From NCBI GenBank assembly GCA_045590615.1, contig JAZNRH010000124.1:1-10475 (forward strand): DNA of 10,475 nt, in the 5' to 3' direction. The position numbers were made by a program, and so were the translations under genes. Under the pieces are notes generated by a model that ran no database searches, had not been told where the DNA came from, and saw only the letters and a list, made by a program, of their open reading frames with translations. Positions within the stretch are counted from its first letter, which is position 1. Each line of letters begins with the position of its first letter. Shown one piece after another: positions 1 through 6,820 of the stretch. The DNA is from RGIG6353 sp045590615 (lineage in GTDB: Bacteria > Bacillota > Clostridia > Oscillospirales > SIG627).

Positions 1-1199
1 GTTCTTTCATCATCCTTTTCATCTGTTCCTTTGTCATAACCAATTAAGGTGATTTGGGGATCTATTTTCCCATTAACTGGCTCAAATTCCTTAAAAATCG
101 TTGGAACCATTGATATTGTTTCTAGCAAAAATCCACCAACACCACAAAACGGATCACATATTCTTGCTCCATTTTTCAACAAGTTAGCATTAGACATTTT
201 TATCATTGCTTGTACAACATTTCGTGGAGTAAAGTATTGTCCTAAATTTTTAACTCCGGCGCTTTGTCTTAAAAAAGTTTCATACAACCTTGTTTTGAAT
301 TCTTTTGTCACATATCGAAATGAACCATACATCTCATCATATTTTTGAAAACTATCTAATACTTGTCCAAACAAGGTGGCTTGGCTCTGATTGGCTTCTC
401 CCTTTTCATTTACAAAAATTGTACCATTGAAAATTGTAGTGCCATCATCCCCTTTAGGAAACATTTCGTTTTTTATTGGTTTACGACAATTGTCAGCATA
501 ATGTATTAACGCAGCAGCAACACCAGCTCTTTCCTTTCTTTCATATACACTATTAAAGTTATTAAAATATTCTAATACTCCTATATCACTTAGGAATTTA
601 AAAACAAATATCTCAACTACATTGTATAAACACTTTTCTGGTTCTTTGCCTGTATTAATCCATATTTTTTGCCATACTTCTTTAGCTAATGGTGTTGGAT
701 CTAAAACGGCAGGTTCAACTATAAAATTTTGTGTTTCACTCAAGGAATAGTCAGCTTCATCTACTAGTCGCTCTAAATCAATTTTTTCTTCAACTGTCAT
801 GTTGCCACTTGTGATTTTTCCTGCATCAAATACAAAATTTATCTTCTTCCCGTTCCTTAATATCTCTTGACCATTTAATGCATTTATCCAATAAGTTTTT
901 GTGCCATCAGTCACGATTAATAATTTGCATAAAAGTTTGGCAACATCAAGTTCTTGATTTATTGCTTTTTCCACTTTAGATTGTGTTGAAAGTTCTTCAG
1001 GTCTTTTATATTCGATTACAGCTTTAACGTTTCCACCCGGTAATACAATTAGACCGTCTGGCTTTTTATCCGAAAGCTTATTCGAAAACTTATTAATTAT
1101 TTTGGATTTTTTCAACTGATTTAACGTCGTGCTTCCCAAACGATAATACGAATACCTTCCTATCCATATTGGAGAAGTCTGTAAAAGCTCTTCACTCAT
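1..1199 (-). CDS. Nuclease-like/N6-adenine DNA methyltransferase fusion, probable restriction-modification enzyme (3' end outside window)
   Basis: About 399 residues are readable without a stop on the minus strand; the C-terminus lies beyond base 1. Residues ~40-105 look like a PD-(D/E)xK nuclease of the HsdR N-terminal kind: PDG with D48, a strand ending in IEYK (E63, K65), a QELDVAKLL helix, then VTDGTKTYWI. After a helical stretch comes the start of an HsdM/type IIG-like methyltransferase: GQYFTPR at 320-326 and the S-adenosylmethionine motif I DPFCGVGGF at 349-357. The catalytic NPPY/F motif and any target-recognition domain would be off the edge. Known families with this order cut and methylate with one chain (type IIG-like); a type I-like methylase with a vestigial nuclease is the alternative. 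The ATG at 1199 overlaps the regulator's stop (ATGA), with GGGGG at 1209-1213 as ribosome site, implying coupled translation. By eye its DNA is more AT-rich than guaA, suggesting acquisition by transfer. Confidence 0.85.
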   Translation of the reverse strand, partial: MSEELLQTSPIWIGRYSYYRLGSTTLNQLKKSKIINKFSNKLSDKKPDGLIVLPGGNVKAVIEYKRPEELSTQSKVEKAINQELDVAKLLCKLLIVTDGTKTYWINALNGQEILRNGKKINFVFDAGKITSGNMTVEEKIDLERLVDEADYSLSETQNFIVEPAVLDPTPLAKEVWQKIWINTGKEPEKCLYNVVEIFVFKFLSDIGVLEYFNNFNSVYERKERAGVAAALIHYADNCRKPIKNEMFPKGDDGTTIFNGTIFVNEKGEANQSQATLFGQVLDSFQKYDEMYGSFRYVTKEFKTRLYETFLRQSAGVKNLGQYFTPRNVVQAMIKMSNANLLKNGARICDPFCGVGGFLLETISMVPTIFKEFEPVNGKIDPQITLIGYDKGTDEKDDER

Positions 1200-1417
1200 T
1201 TATAATATCCCCCTTTTTTACTTGGTGATTTTTCAAATGTAACATTGCGTTCTTGACAGTACTTCTCAAATGCATATATCTGTTGAGGCCTAGGAACATT
1301 ACTTCCTTTTTCCCAACGATTAACAGTTGCATAACATACACCCAAATCTCTTGCAAGAGTCTCCTGGCTCATATTTAGCTGCATTCTTAGCTGAAACACC
1401 TTATCTTTAAACTCCAC
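1196..1417 (-). CDS. XRE-family helix-turn-helix regulator of the restriction-modification gene
   Basis: The product is a small DNA-binding protein of 73 residues that fits a Cro/C1-type helix-turn-helix: the segment MSQETLARDLGVCYATVNRWEKG contains the two recognition helices, and NVPRPQQIYAFEKYC follows the fold's usual helix 4-5. I chose the GTG at 1415-1417 as start because GGAGG lies 8 bases upstream, and because VEFKDKVFQLRMQLNMSQ is the normal family N-terminus. The in-frame ATG at 1430-1432 would overlap that ribosome site and add five untypical residues. The gene ends in an ATGA overlap with the nuclease-methylase gene, so the two are one transcription unit and probably translationally coupled. 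By analogy with controller (C) proteins of restriction-modification systems it likely times or limits expression of that enzyme. That role is inference; a simple autorepressor is equally possible. Confidence 0.85.
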   Translation of the reverse strand: MEFKDKVFQLRMQLNMSQETLARDLGVCYATVNRWEKGSNVPRPQQIYAFEKYCQERNVTFEKSPSKKGGYYK

Positions 1418-1425
1418 GACACACG

Positions 1426-1430
1426 CCTCC
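1426..1430 (-). promoter_or_regulatory. Ribosome binding site GGAGG that fixes the regulator's GTG start
   Basis: On the minus strand GGAGG ends 8 bases before the GTG at 1417. The only in-frame ATG (1432-1430) overlaps this motif and has no ribosome site of its own (CATTCACC precedes it), so the GTG is the better start. Confidence 0.7.
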
Positions 1431-1441
1431 ATGGTGAATGA

Positions 1442-1465
1442 TATAATTTATTATAACAAATTATA
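1442..1465. promoter_or_regulatory. Possible operator: inverted repeat over the -10 box of the regulator promoter
   Basis: TATAATTT (1442-1449) and AAATTATA (1458-1465) form perfect 8-base arms around an 8-base centre that holds most of the -10 hexamer. An overlapping direct repeat TTATAACA occurs at 1451-1458 and 1461-1468. A site here could let the helix-turn-helix protein block its own promoter. The region is very AT-rich, so a chance palindrome is possible. Confidence 0.4.
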
Positions 1466-1478
1466 ACATTTCGGTCAA
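1450..1478 (-). promoter_or_regulatory. Sigma-70/SigA promoter of the regulator and restriction-modification operon
   Basis: On the minus strand TTGACC (-35, 1473-1478) is followed after exactly 17 bases by TATAAT (-10, 1450-1455). Transcription would start near 1443, giving a leader of about 25 bases before the GTG. No other promoter of this quality lies between the AbiEii remnant and the regulator. Confidence 0.75.
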
Positions 1479-1590
1479 TATCTAAGAGACATTTTTTCAA
1501 ATTTCTACATGTTGCACAAATTGTGTTACTGCAAATATATGACTAATATACCTATTCTTTTTATCAAAATAGGCATAAAAGTCAATCTTG

Positions 1591-1862
1591 TTAAATTTCC
1601 GAAAAAAATCCCTTAATTGCATCGCATATATCTTCAAAACTGATATCTTTTGCATATGCAAATTGTAATCGATAGTTACTCCACATCCTCCGAAGGTCTG
1701 CGCTTTCGGAAATAACCTCCATAGTAGAAGCAAAATCATTTATCTGATTTCTTGTTCCTCTTTTTCATTTAAGGCTTTTTCGATTGCCTCAGGCGTCAAT
1801 GGTAAATTCTTAAGCGTAGTATCCAAATCCATTGTTGCTCTGTTATCAATTTCAAAATAAAA
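1591..1862 (-). pseudogene. Remnant of an AbiEii-type nucleotidyltransferase toxin, internally deleted and frameshifted
   Basis: Two pieces of one family are readable in different minus-strand frames. The first (1862 to 1740) reads FYFEIDNRATMDLDTTLKNL, then PLTPEAIEKALNEKEEQEIR and a stop. It matches the AbiEii/AbiGii stretch that carries the paired aspartates of the nucleotidyltransferase site (R-x-TMD-x-D-x-T). The second, one frame over (about 1764 to the natural TAA at 1591-1593), reads ASTMEVISESADLRRMWSNY, then RLQFAYAKDISFEDICDAIKGFFSEI, like the family's C-terminal helices (W-x-x-Y...YAKDI-x-FE). Roughly 80 of the usual ~250-300 residues survive, so most of the middle is gone. Intact AbiEii is the toxin of the AbiE abortive-infection system; no AbiEi antitoxin is visible. 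The assignment rests on remembered family patterns. The region gives no functional protein. Confidence 0.7.
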
Positions 1863-1897
1863 GCCCCGAAAACTACATTATAACGCAGTTTTCGGGG
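1854..1897 (-). terminator. Rho-independent terminator of guaA
   Basis: On the minus strand CCCCGAAAACT (1897-1887) pairs with AGTTTTCGGGG (1874-1864); two further pairs (one G-U) can form inside, leaving an 8-base loop. CTTTTATTTT follows. It begins 10 bases past the guaA stop. Its T-tract runs into the AbiEii remnant. Confidence 0.9.
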
Positions 1898-1906
1898 TAT
1901 TGTTTA

Positions 1907-2908
1907 TTATTCCCACTCAATTGTGCCTATAGGCTTAGGTGTGAGGTCGAGGAGGACACGGTTTATTCCTTCCACCTCGGTTGTGATTCTGTTGGTAATT
2001 TTATGAAGGACTTCGTAAGGAATTTCCTCAATTGTTGCTGTCATTGCATCAACGGTATTGACTGCTCGGATAATTGCAGGCCAGCCTTCATATCTCATTT
2101 CATTTTTAACGCCAACGCTCTTCATATCGGGTATGGCGATAAAATACTGCCAAACCTTTGTCGCAAGACCACATTTATCAAATTCATCACGAAGGATAGC
2201 GTCTGCTTCTCTAAGTGCGTGAAGTCTGTCACGAGTGATTGCACCAAGACAACGAACGCCAAGGCCAGGACCCGGGAATGGCTGTCTGTCAACCATATTC
2301 GATGGCAAACCAAGAGCTCTGCCAACTACTCTTACTTCGTCTTTATAAAGAAATTTTACAGGCTCTACGAGCTGCATTTCCATTTCTTCCGGGAGTCCAC
2401 CGACGTTGTGATGAGACTTAACGGGCTTACCACTTTCTGCAGCTTTGATACTTTCAAGGATATCGGGATATATCGTTCCTTGAGCAAGGAATGAAATTCC
2501 GTCAAGCTTTGCTGCCTCTTCATCAAACACCTTGATAAATTCTGCGCCTATAATTTTACGCTTTTTCTCGGGGTCGGATACTCCTGACAAAAGGTCAAGA
2601 AATCTATCGGTAGCATCTACGTAAACAAGGTTGGCGTCAAGTCCTTTCTTGAACACCTCGATAACCTGTTCGCTCTCCCCTTTTCTCATAAGTCCGTGAT
2701 TTACGTGAACGCAAACGAGCTGACGTCCAATAGCCTTTATAAGAAGAGCAGCTACTACAGAGCTATCAACACCACCTGACAAAGCAAGTAATACCTTTTT
2801 ATCTCCTACCTGTTCTCTTACAGCTTTTACTTGCTCTTCAATAAATTCATTGGCAAGCTCAAGAGTTGTTATTCTCTGCATTGTATCGGGCCTAACATTC
2901 AAATTCAT
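1907..2908 (-). CDS. guaA: GMP synthase, ATP-pyrophosphatase (synthetase) subunit without a glutaminase domain
   Basis: The enzyme activates XMP with ATP to an adenylyl intermediate, which ammonia converts to GMP in the last step of guanine nucleotide synthesis; it is cytosolic. In 333 residues I see the PP-loop SGGVDSS (44-50), HVNHGLMRKGE (68-78), DPEKKRKIIG (112-121), QGTIYPD (143-149), RQPFPGPGLGVR (208-219) and the C-terminal dimerization part ending KPIGTIEWE. Usual bacterial GuaA has about 510 residues with an N-terminal class I glutaminase domain of about 190. Here that domain is absent and only about 20 residues precede the synthetase fold, resembling the archaeal two-subunit GuaAb. 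The start ATG has a G6 ribosome site (2915-2920) 6 bases upstream, and the promoter sits directly before it, so this is not a 5' truncation by the window. The glutaminase must be encoded elsewhere, or free ammonia is used. Confidence 0.92.
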   Translation of the reverse strand: MNLNVRPDTMQRITTLELANEFIEEQVKAVREQVGDKKVLLALSGGVDSSVVAALLIKAIGRQLVCVHVNHGLMRKGESEQVIEVFKKGLDANLVYVDATDRFLDLLSGVSDPEKKRKIIGAEFIKVFDEEAAKLDGISFLAQGTIYPDILESIKAAESGKPVKSHHNVGGLPEEMEMQLVEPVKFLYKDEVRVVGRALGLPSNMVDRQPFPGPGLGVRCLGAITRDRLHALREADAILRDEFDKCGLATKVWQYFIAIPDMKSVGVKNEMRYEGWPAIIRAVNTVDAMTATIEEIPYEVLHKITNRITTEVEGINRVLLDLTPKPIGTIEWE

Positions 2909-2945
2909 AATATTCCCCCCTGATATGAATAAAATTTATGTATAT

Positions 2946-2974
2946 ATTATAATTACTCAGAGGTAAAATGTCAA
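2946..2974 (-). promoter_or_regulatory. Consensus promoter of guaA
   Basis: On the minus strand TTGACA (2969-2974), 17 bases, TATAAT (2946-2951): a perfect consensus. Transcription would start near 2939, leaving a leader of about 30 bases, too short for a purine or other riboswitch. Confidence 0.85.
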
Positions 2975-3000
2975 TTATTTTTCGAAAAAAATAATAACTA

Positions 3001-3029
3001 TTTACAAATAAAAAAGTTAGTAGTATAAT
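3001..3029 (+). promoter_or_regulatory. Promoter of the isomerase/epimerase-like gene, divergent from guaA
   Basis: TTTACA (3001-3006), 17 bases, TATAAT (3024-3029). The guaA -35 box lies only 26 bases away on the other strand, so the two promoters are back to back in a 154-base gap. Confidence 0.8.
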
Positions 3030-3062
3030 ATAGATATTAAAAATGTTACGGAGGTATATAAT

Positions 3063-3914
3063 ATGTTTAATTTTCCTATTGGTGTAATGCTCGATTCCTT
3101 TAAGCTTCCTTTTGATGAAGCGCTGGACAAAGCTGTTGAAATTGGTGCTAAGGGCTTGCAGATTTATGCTACCCGTGGTGATATGTCACCTGAAAATTTG
3201 ACTTCACAAAAAAGAAAAGAAGTACTTGACAAAATCAAGTCGAGAGGTCTTGTGATTTCTGCTTTGTGTGGAGATTTTGGTCACGGTTTTGGAGTGCCCG
3301 AAAAAAATCCCGAGCTTATAGAAAAATCCAAGAGAGTTCTTGATTTGGCTGTTGAGCTTGAAACGGACGTCGTTACTACTCACATCGGCGTAGTTCCAAG
3401 CGACGTTAATCACCCACGATACGAAATAATGCAAAAGGCTTGCTCCGAGCTTGCTGAATACGCAGATTCTATGAAAGCTCATTTTGCCATTGAAACAGGT
3501 CCTGAAACCTCTGCTACTCTCAAGCGTTTTCTTGACTCACTCAACTCTACGGGAGTTGCTGTCAACCTTGACCCTGCAAACTTGGTAATGGTTACGGGAG
3601 ACGACCCTGTTGAAGCAGTTAAAAATCTGCAAAAATACATAGTTCACACTCACGCAAAAGACGGCGTTAAGCTCTGCGACAGAGACCCCGAAATCATTTA
3701 CGGAATCAGACGCGCAGAAGAAGAATTCAGTGGTTTAGCGTTCAAAGAAGTTCCTCTTGGAACCGGAAGCGTTGACTTCCCACGTTACCTCAATGCTCTT
3801 GAAGAAATCGGATATAAGGGCTATCTGACTATCGAGCGTGAGGTTGGCGATAACCCGGCACGAGATATTTCAATTGCTGTAAATTTCCTGAACGATATCA
3901 TTGCTAAAAATTAA
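3063..3914 (+). CDS. Sugar-phosphate isomerase/epimerase-like TIM-barrel protein (AP endonuclease family 2 fold)
   Basis: A 283-residue single-domain protein with the xylose-isomerase-like TIM-barrel pattern. Likely metal ligands sit at strand ends: E144 (AIETGPE), D170 (VNLDPANL), H195/H197 (VHTHAKD) and E258 (TIERE). TTHIGVVP (105-112) and LGTGSVDFPRYL (232-243) are further family hallmarks. Members interconvert keto/aldo sugars or epimerize them using a divalent metal; the substrate cannot be read from the sequence. No signal peptide, so it is cytoplasmic. GGAGG at 3050-3054 lies 8 bases before the ATG. It has its own promoter and terminator and is therefore monocistronic; neighbours give no clue to the pathway. 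The full length matches the family. Misnaming as hexulose-phosphate isomerase or IolE/IolI-like would be easy, so I leave the symbol empty. Confidence 0.88.
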   Translation: MFNFPIGVMLDSFKLPFDEALDKAVEIGAKGLQIYATRGDMSPENLTSQKRKEVLDKIKSRGLVISALCGDFGHGFGVPEKNPELIEKSKRVLDLAVELETDVVTTHIGVVPSDVNHPRYEIMQKACSELAEYADSMKAHFAIETGPETSATLKRFLDSLNSTGVAVNLDPANLVMVTGDDPVEAVKNLQKYIVHTHAKDGVKLCDRDPEIIYGIRRAEEEFSGLAFKEVPLGTGSVDFPRYLNALEEIGYKGYLTIEREVGDNPARDISIAVNFLNDIIAKN

Positions 3915-3918
3915 TTTC

Positions 3919-3950
3919 AATACGGCGCTGAAAAGTGCCGTATTTTTATT
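3919..3950 (+). terminator. Rho-independent terminator after the isomerase-like gene
   Basis: AATACGGCGCT (3919-3929) pairs with AGTGCCGTATT (3934-3944; one G-U) around a GAAA tetraloop, followed by TTTATT. It starts 5 bases after the stop codon. Confidence 0.92.
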
Positions 3951-3977
3951 GCAAAAAAAACTAAAGTGTGGTAAAAT
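3949..3977 (+). promoter_or_regulatory. Probable promoter of trkA-trkH
   Basis: TTGCAA (3949-3954), 17 bases, TAAAAT (3972-3977). The -35 box overlaps the end of the preceding terminator's T-tract. The leader to the trkA ATG would be about 28 bases. Confidence 0.6.
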
Positions 3978-4011
3978 GTAATGAAAATATTGAAAACTAT
4001 GGGTAAGGAAT

Positions 4012-5367
4012 ATGAAGATTATTATTTTTGGATGTGGAAAAATTGGCAGTACGATTATTTCAACACTTTGTGTTGAAGGACACGAAATAGTTGCAATAGA
4101 CCGTTGCAACGAAACTGTTGAAGAAATTTCTAATATTTATGACGTAATCGGTATTTGTGGAAACGGTGTTGACTGTGCTATCATGAGTGAAGCAGGCGTC
4201 GAGCAATGCGACTTGTTTATTGCCGTAACGGGCTCCGATGAAATGAATATGCTCAGCTGCTTTTTAGCCAAGAAGCTTGGTGCACAGCATACGATTGCAA
4301 GAATAAGAAATCCCGAATACAACGACGTTGACCTCGCATTTCTCAAGCAACAGCTCGACTTATCCGACGCCATTAATCCTGAGCTGTTAGCAGCGCATGA
4401 AATATACGATATTCTGCACTTCCCCTTTGCAGTTAAGGTCGAAACCTTTTCAAATAAAACAATTAAGATTGTTGAAATAATATTAAAGGACGACTCTCCT
4501 TTCGTTGACCTTTCTCTTTCTGAGGCAAGACAAAAATTCCAAGACAATTTCCTTGTATGTCACGTAGTAAGAAACGAAGAGGTTATTATTCCCGACGGAA
4601 ACTTTGTAATGCAGTCTGGCGATAAAATCGGTATTACAGCAGGTAATTCGGAAATTCTGAAATTAATGAAAAGTATTGGAGTTTCGCAAAGACCAATTAA
4701 ATCAGTTATGATTCTTGGTGCGGGAAAAATAGCATATTACCTTGCAAAAATGCTCATAAGAGATGGTGTAAAAGTAAAAATTATAGATAAAGACAAGGAA
4801 ACGTGTCTCAGTTTTTCAAATCTAATTCCCGAAGCGACTATAATTTTGGGCGACGGTATGAACAAAGAGGTTATGCGAGAGGAAGGAATTGACAGTTCGG
4901 ATGCTTTCATTGCACTAACGGGTAACGACGAAAAGAATATTCTCATTTCCTTTACTGCCGTTGAAAGTGTTGGAACGGTTATTGCAAAGGTTAATCACCA
5001 TGCACTTGCAACGACTGCCGAAAAGCTTGGTCTTGACAGAGTTGTGTCAGCAAAAAGTGCTGTTTCAAGTGTTATTTCAAAATACGTAAGAGCCCTTGAT
5101 AGCTCAAAAGGCAGCAACGTTGAAAAGCTTTATAAAATAATGGACGGCAAGGCTGAGGTTTCGGAATTTAAGGTTCTTGCAGACTTTAGTTATTGCAACA
5201 TTCCACTCAAGGACATGAAGCTGAAAAACAACATTCTTATTGCAGGTATAGTGAGAAAAAGGAAGGCAATTATCCCTTCCGGTAACGATTACATTATGCC
5301 TGACGACAGAGTTATCGTTGTTGCTTCCGGAATTATTCTCAGCGACCTCAAGGACATAATGGAGTAA
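4012..5367 (+). CDS. trkA: TrkA, NAD-binding regulatory subunit of the Trk/Ktr potassium uptake system
   Basis: A 451-residue cytoplasmic protein with the full double RCK layout of TrkA. The first Rossmann half opens at residue 1 with MKIIIFGCGKIG (GCGKIG at 7-12) and D30 closing strand 2; it is followed by a TrkA_C domain (~140-220). The second Rossmann half starts at SVMILGAGKI (231-240) with D259, and a second TrkA_C follows (~370-451). TrkA proteins bind NAD(H)/ATP and gate the TrkH channel on the membrane. The ATG is preceded by TAAGGAA only 2-4 bases away, an unusually tight ribosome site; the protein start at the beginning of strand 1 supports it nonetheless. trkH follows after 6 bases and its ribosome site lies inside the trkA stop region, so the two are one operon with linked translation. 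Confidence 0.93.
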   Translation: MKIIIFGCGKIGSTIISTLCVEGHEIVAIDRCNETVEEISNIYDVIGICGNGVDCAIMSEAGVEQCDLFIAVTGSDEMNMLSCFLAKKLGAQHTIARIRNPEYNDVDLAFLKQQLDLSDAINPELLAAHEIYDILHFPFAVKVETFSNKTIKIVEIILKDDSPFVDLSLSEARQKFQDNFLVCHVVRNEEVIIPDGNFVMQSGDKIGITAGNSEILKLMKSIGVSQRPIKSVMILGAGKIAYYLAKMLIRDGVKVKIIDKDKETCLSFSNLIPEATIILGDGMNKEVMREEGIDSSDAFIALTGNDEKNILISFTAVESVGTVIAKVNHHALATTAEKLGLDRVVSAKSAVSSVISKYVRALDSSKGSNVEKLYKIMDGKAEVSEFKVLADFSYCNIPLKDMKLKNNILIAGIVRKRKAIIPSGNDYIMPDDRVIVVASGIILSDLKDIME

Positions 5368-5373
5368 AATTCA

Positions 5374-6816
5374 ATGAATAAAAAATTAGTATTTAACGTC
5401 ATTGGCAGATTACTGCAAGCCTTGTCTCTTATGCTTTTGGCACCTGCAGTAGTAAGTATTATTTATAAAGAGAGCTCATATCTGTCATTTTTAATCACTG
5501 CATTTATTTCGCTCCTGTTAGGTCTGATAATCGCAAGAGCAACAAAGGGCTTTAACAAGCTTATGTATGCGAAAGAGGGCTTTGCAATCGTTGCACTCGC
5601 ATGGGTCACAACGTCCTTAATCGGTTCTTTGCCCTTTGTTATAAGTGGAGAAATCAAAAGTTTTGTTGATGCTTTTTTTGAAACAGTTAGTGGATATACA
5701 ACCACAGGCGCATCAATTCTAACAAACGTCGAAGAGCTCAGCCACGGTATGCTTTTCTGGCGAAGCTTTAATCATTGGATCGGTGGAATGGGAGTGCTGG
5801 TTTTTATATTAGCATTTATATCAAATATCTCCGACCGTTCAATTCATATTCTCAGAGCAGAAATGCCGGGTCCTATTGTAGGCAAGCTTGCACCCCGATC
5901 AAGAGATACGTCTAAGGTGTTATATATAATTTACATCGTAATGACACTAATACAAGTCGTTCTTTTAGCTTGTGGGGATATGAACTTGTTTGAAAGCATA
6001 ATTCACACCTTTGGAACTGCCGGCACGGGTGGTTTTGGTCTTAAAGGCGACAGTATTGCAAGCTATTCTGCATATTCACAATGGGTTATAACGATATTTA
6101 TGCTTCTCTTCGGTATTAACTTTAATATATTCTATCTTTTCACGCTAAAAAGATTTAATGACGGATTAAAAAGCACCGAACTCCTCGTATATGCAACTGT
6201 AACCGTATTATCAATCATCGTTATTTCAATAAACGTAAATTCTCTCTACCCTACCGTTGAAGAAACCATCAGAGCCTCTGCCTTTCAGGTTGCTTCTATC
6301 ATAACGACAACGGGATTTGCAACAACCGATTTTAATCTTTGGCCAACAATGTCAAAAACAGTTTTACTCATTCTTATGTTTACAGGCGCTTGCGCAGGCT
6401 CTACGGCAGGTGGCTTAAAGATGTCAAGAGTTATTTTAATATTCAAAAGGATTTACAAGGAAATCATAAAAATGATTCACCCTCGCTCAATATCCACAGT
6501 GAAATTTGAAGGAAAAGAGGTTGACGAGAGTACACAAAACAGCGTAACAACCTACTTGTCAATATATTTTGTTTCAATGTTAATTATTTTCTTGGCAATT
6601 TCTTTTGAGCCGTTTGATATTGAAACAAACTTCACTGCTGTTGTCGCTTGCTTTAATAACGTAGGACCCGGACTTTCTGCCGTTGGCCCTATGGGGAACT
6701 ATGCTGATTATTCTGCTTTTTCAAAGTTAGTACTATCATTTGCAATGTTACTTGGCAGGCTTGAAATCTTCCCATTAATTATTGCTCTCATACCTTCAAC
6801 CTGGAGAAAAAAATAA
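5374..6816 (+). CDS. trkH: TrkH-family potassium channel/transporter membrane subunit
   Basis: A 480-residue integral membrane protein that conducts potassium inward with TrkA as regulator. The four selectivity-filter loops of the family are all present with their glycines: YTTTGAS (G112), GTAGTGGFG (214-222), TTTGFAT (G314) and NNVGPGLS (G431). Hydrophobic segments surround each pore loop, beginning with residues ~5-30 and 37-55; NHWIGGMGVLVF (133-144) is a family signature after the first loop. Length is normal. The ATG follows GGAG (5361-5364), which is part of the last trkA codons, with a 9-base spacer. No terminator follows; the next gene starts 46 bases later, so read-through into the cupin and hydrolase genes is possible. 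Confidence 0.94.
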   Translation: MNKKLVFNVIGRLLQALSLMLLAPAVVSIIYKESSYLSFLITAFISLLLGLIIARATKGFNKLMYAKEGFAIVALAWVTTSLIGSLPFVISGEIKSFVDAFFETVSGYTTTGASILTNVEELSHGMLFWRSFNHWIGGMGVLVFILAFISNISDRSIHILRAEMPGPIVGKLAPRSRDTSKVLYIIYIVMTLIQVVLLACGDMNLFESIIHTFGTAGTGGFGLKGDSIASYSAYSQWVITIFMLLFGINFNIFYLFTLKRFNDGLKSTELLVYATVTVLSIIVISINVNSLYPTVEETIRASAFQVASIITTTGFATTDFNLWPTMSKTVLLILMFTGACAGSTAGGLKMSRVILIFKRIYKEIIKMIHPRSISTVKFEGKEVDESTQNSVTTYLSIYFVSMLIIFLAISFEPFDIETNFTAVVACFNNVGPGLSAVGPMGNYADYSAFSKLVLSFAMLLGRLEIFPLIIALIPSTWRKK

Positions 6817-6820
6817 CAAT

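Noticed and set aside
49..348. 99-aa plus-strand reading frame
   Set aside because: Antisense to the methyltransferase region carrying motif I; no ribosome site or recognisable domain.
1591..1612. Seven-T tract suggesting a frameshift joining the AbiEii C-terminal piece to the downstream frame
   Set aside because: The AbiEii frame already ends naturally a few codons later (FFSEI-stop), where the family ends, so no frameshift is needed here.
1497..1739. 80-aa minus-strand reading frame between the regulator and guaA
   Set aside because: Its first half is the wrong frame of the AbiEii C-terminal piece and its second half lies past that piece's natural stop, so it is not a gene.
1832..2494. 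220-aa plus-strand reading frame opposite guaA
   Set aside because: It lies antisense to a complete, motif-rich guaA, has cysteine/phenylalanine-heavy composition and no ribosome site; it begins in the AbiEii remnant.
2909..3062. Purine or other riboswitch in the guaA/isomerase divergent gap
   Set aside because: Both leaders are only about 25-30 bases after the predicted transcription starts, too short for an aptamer.
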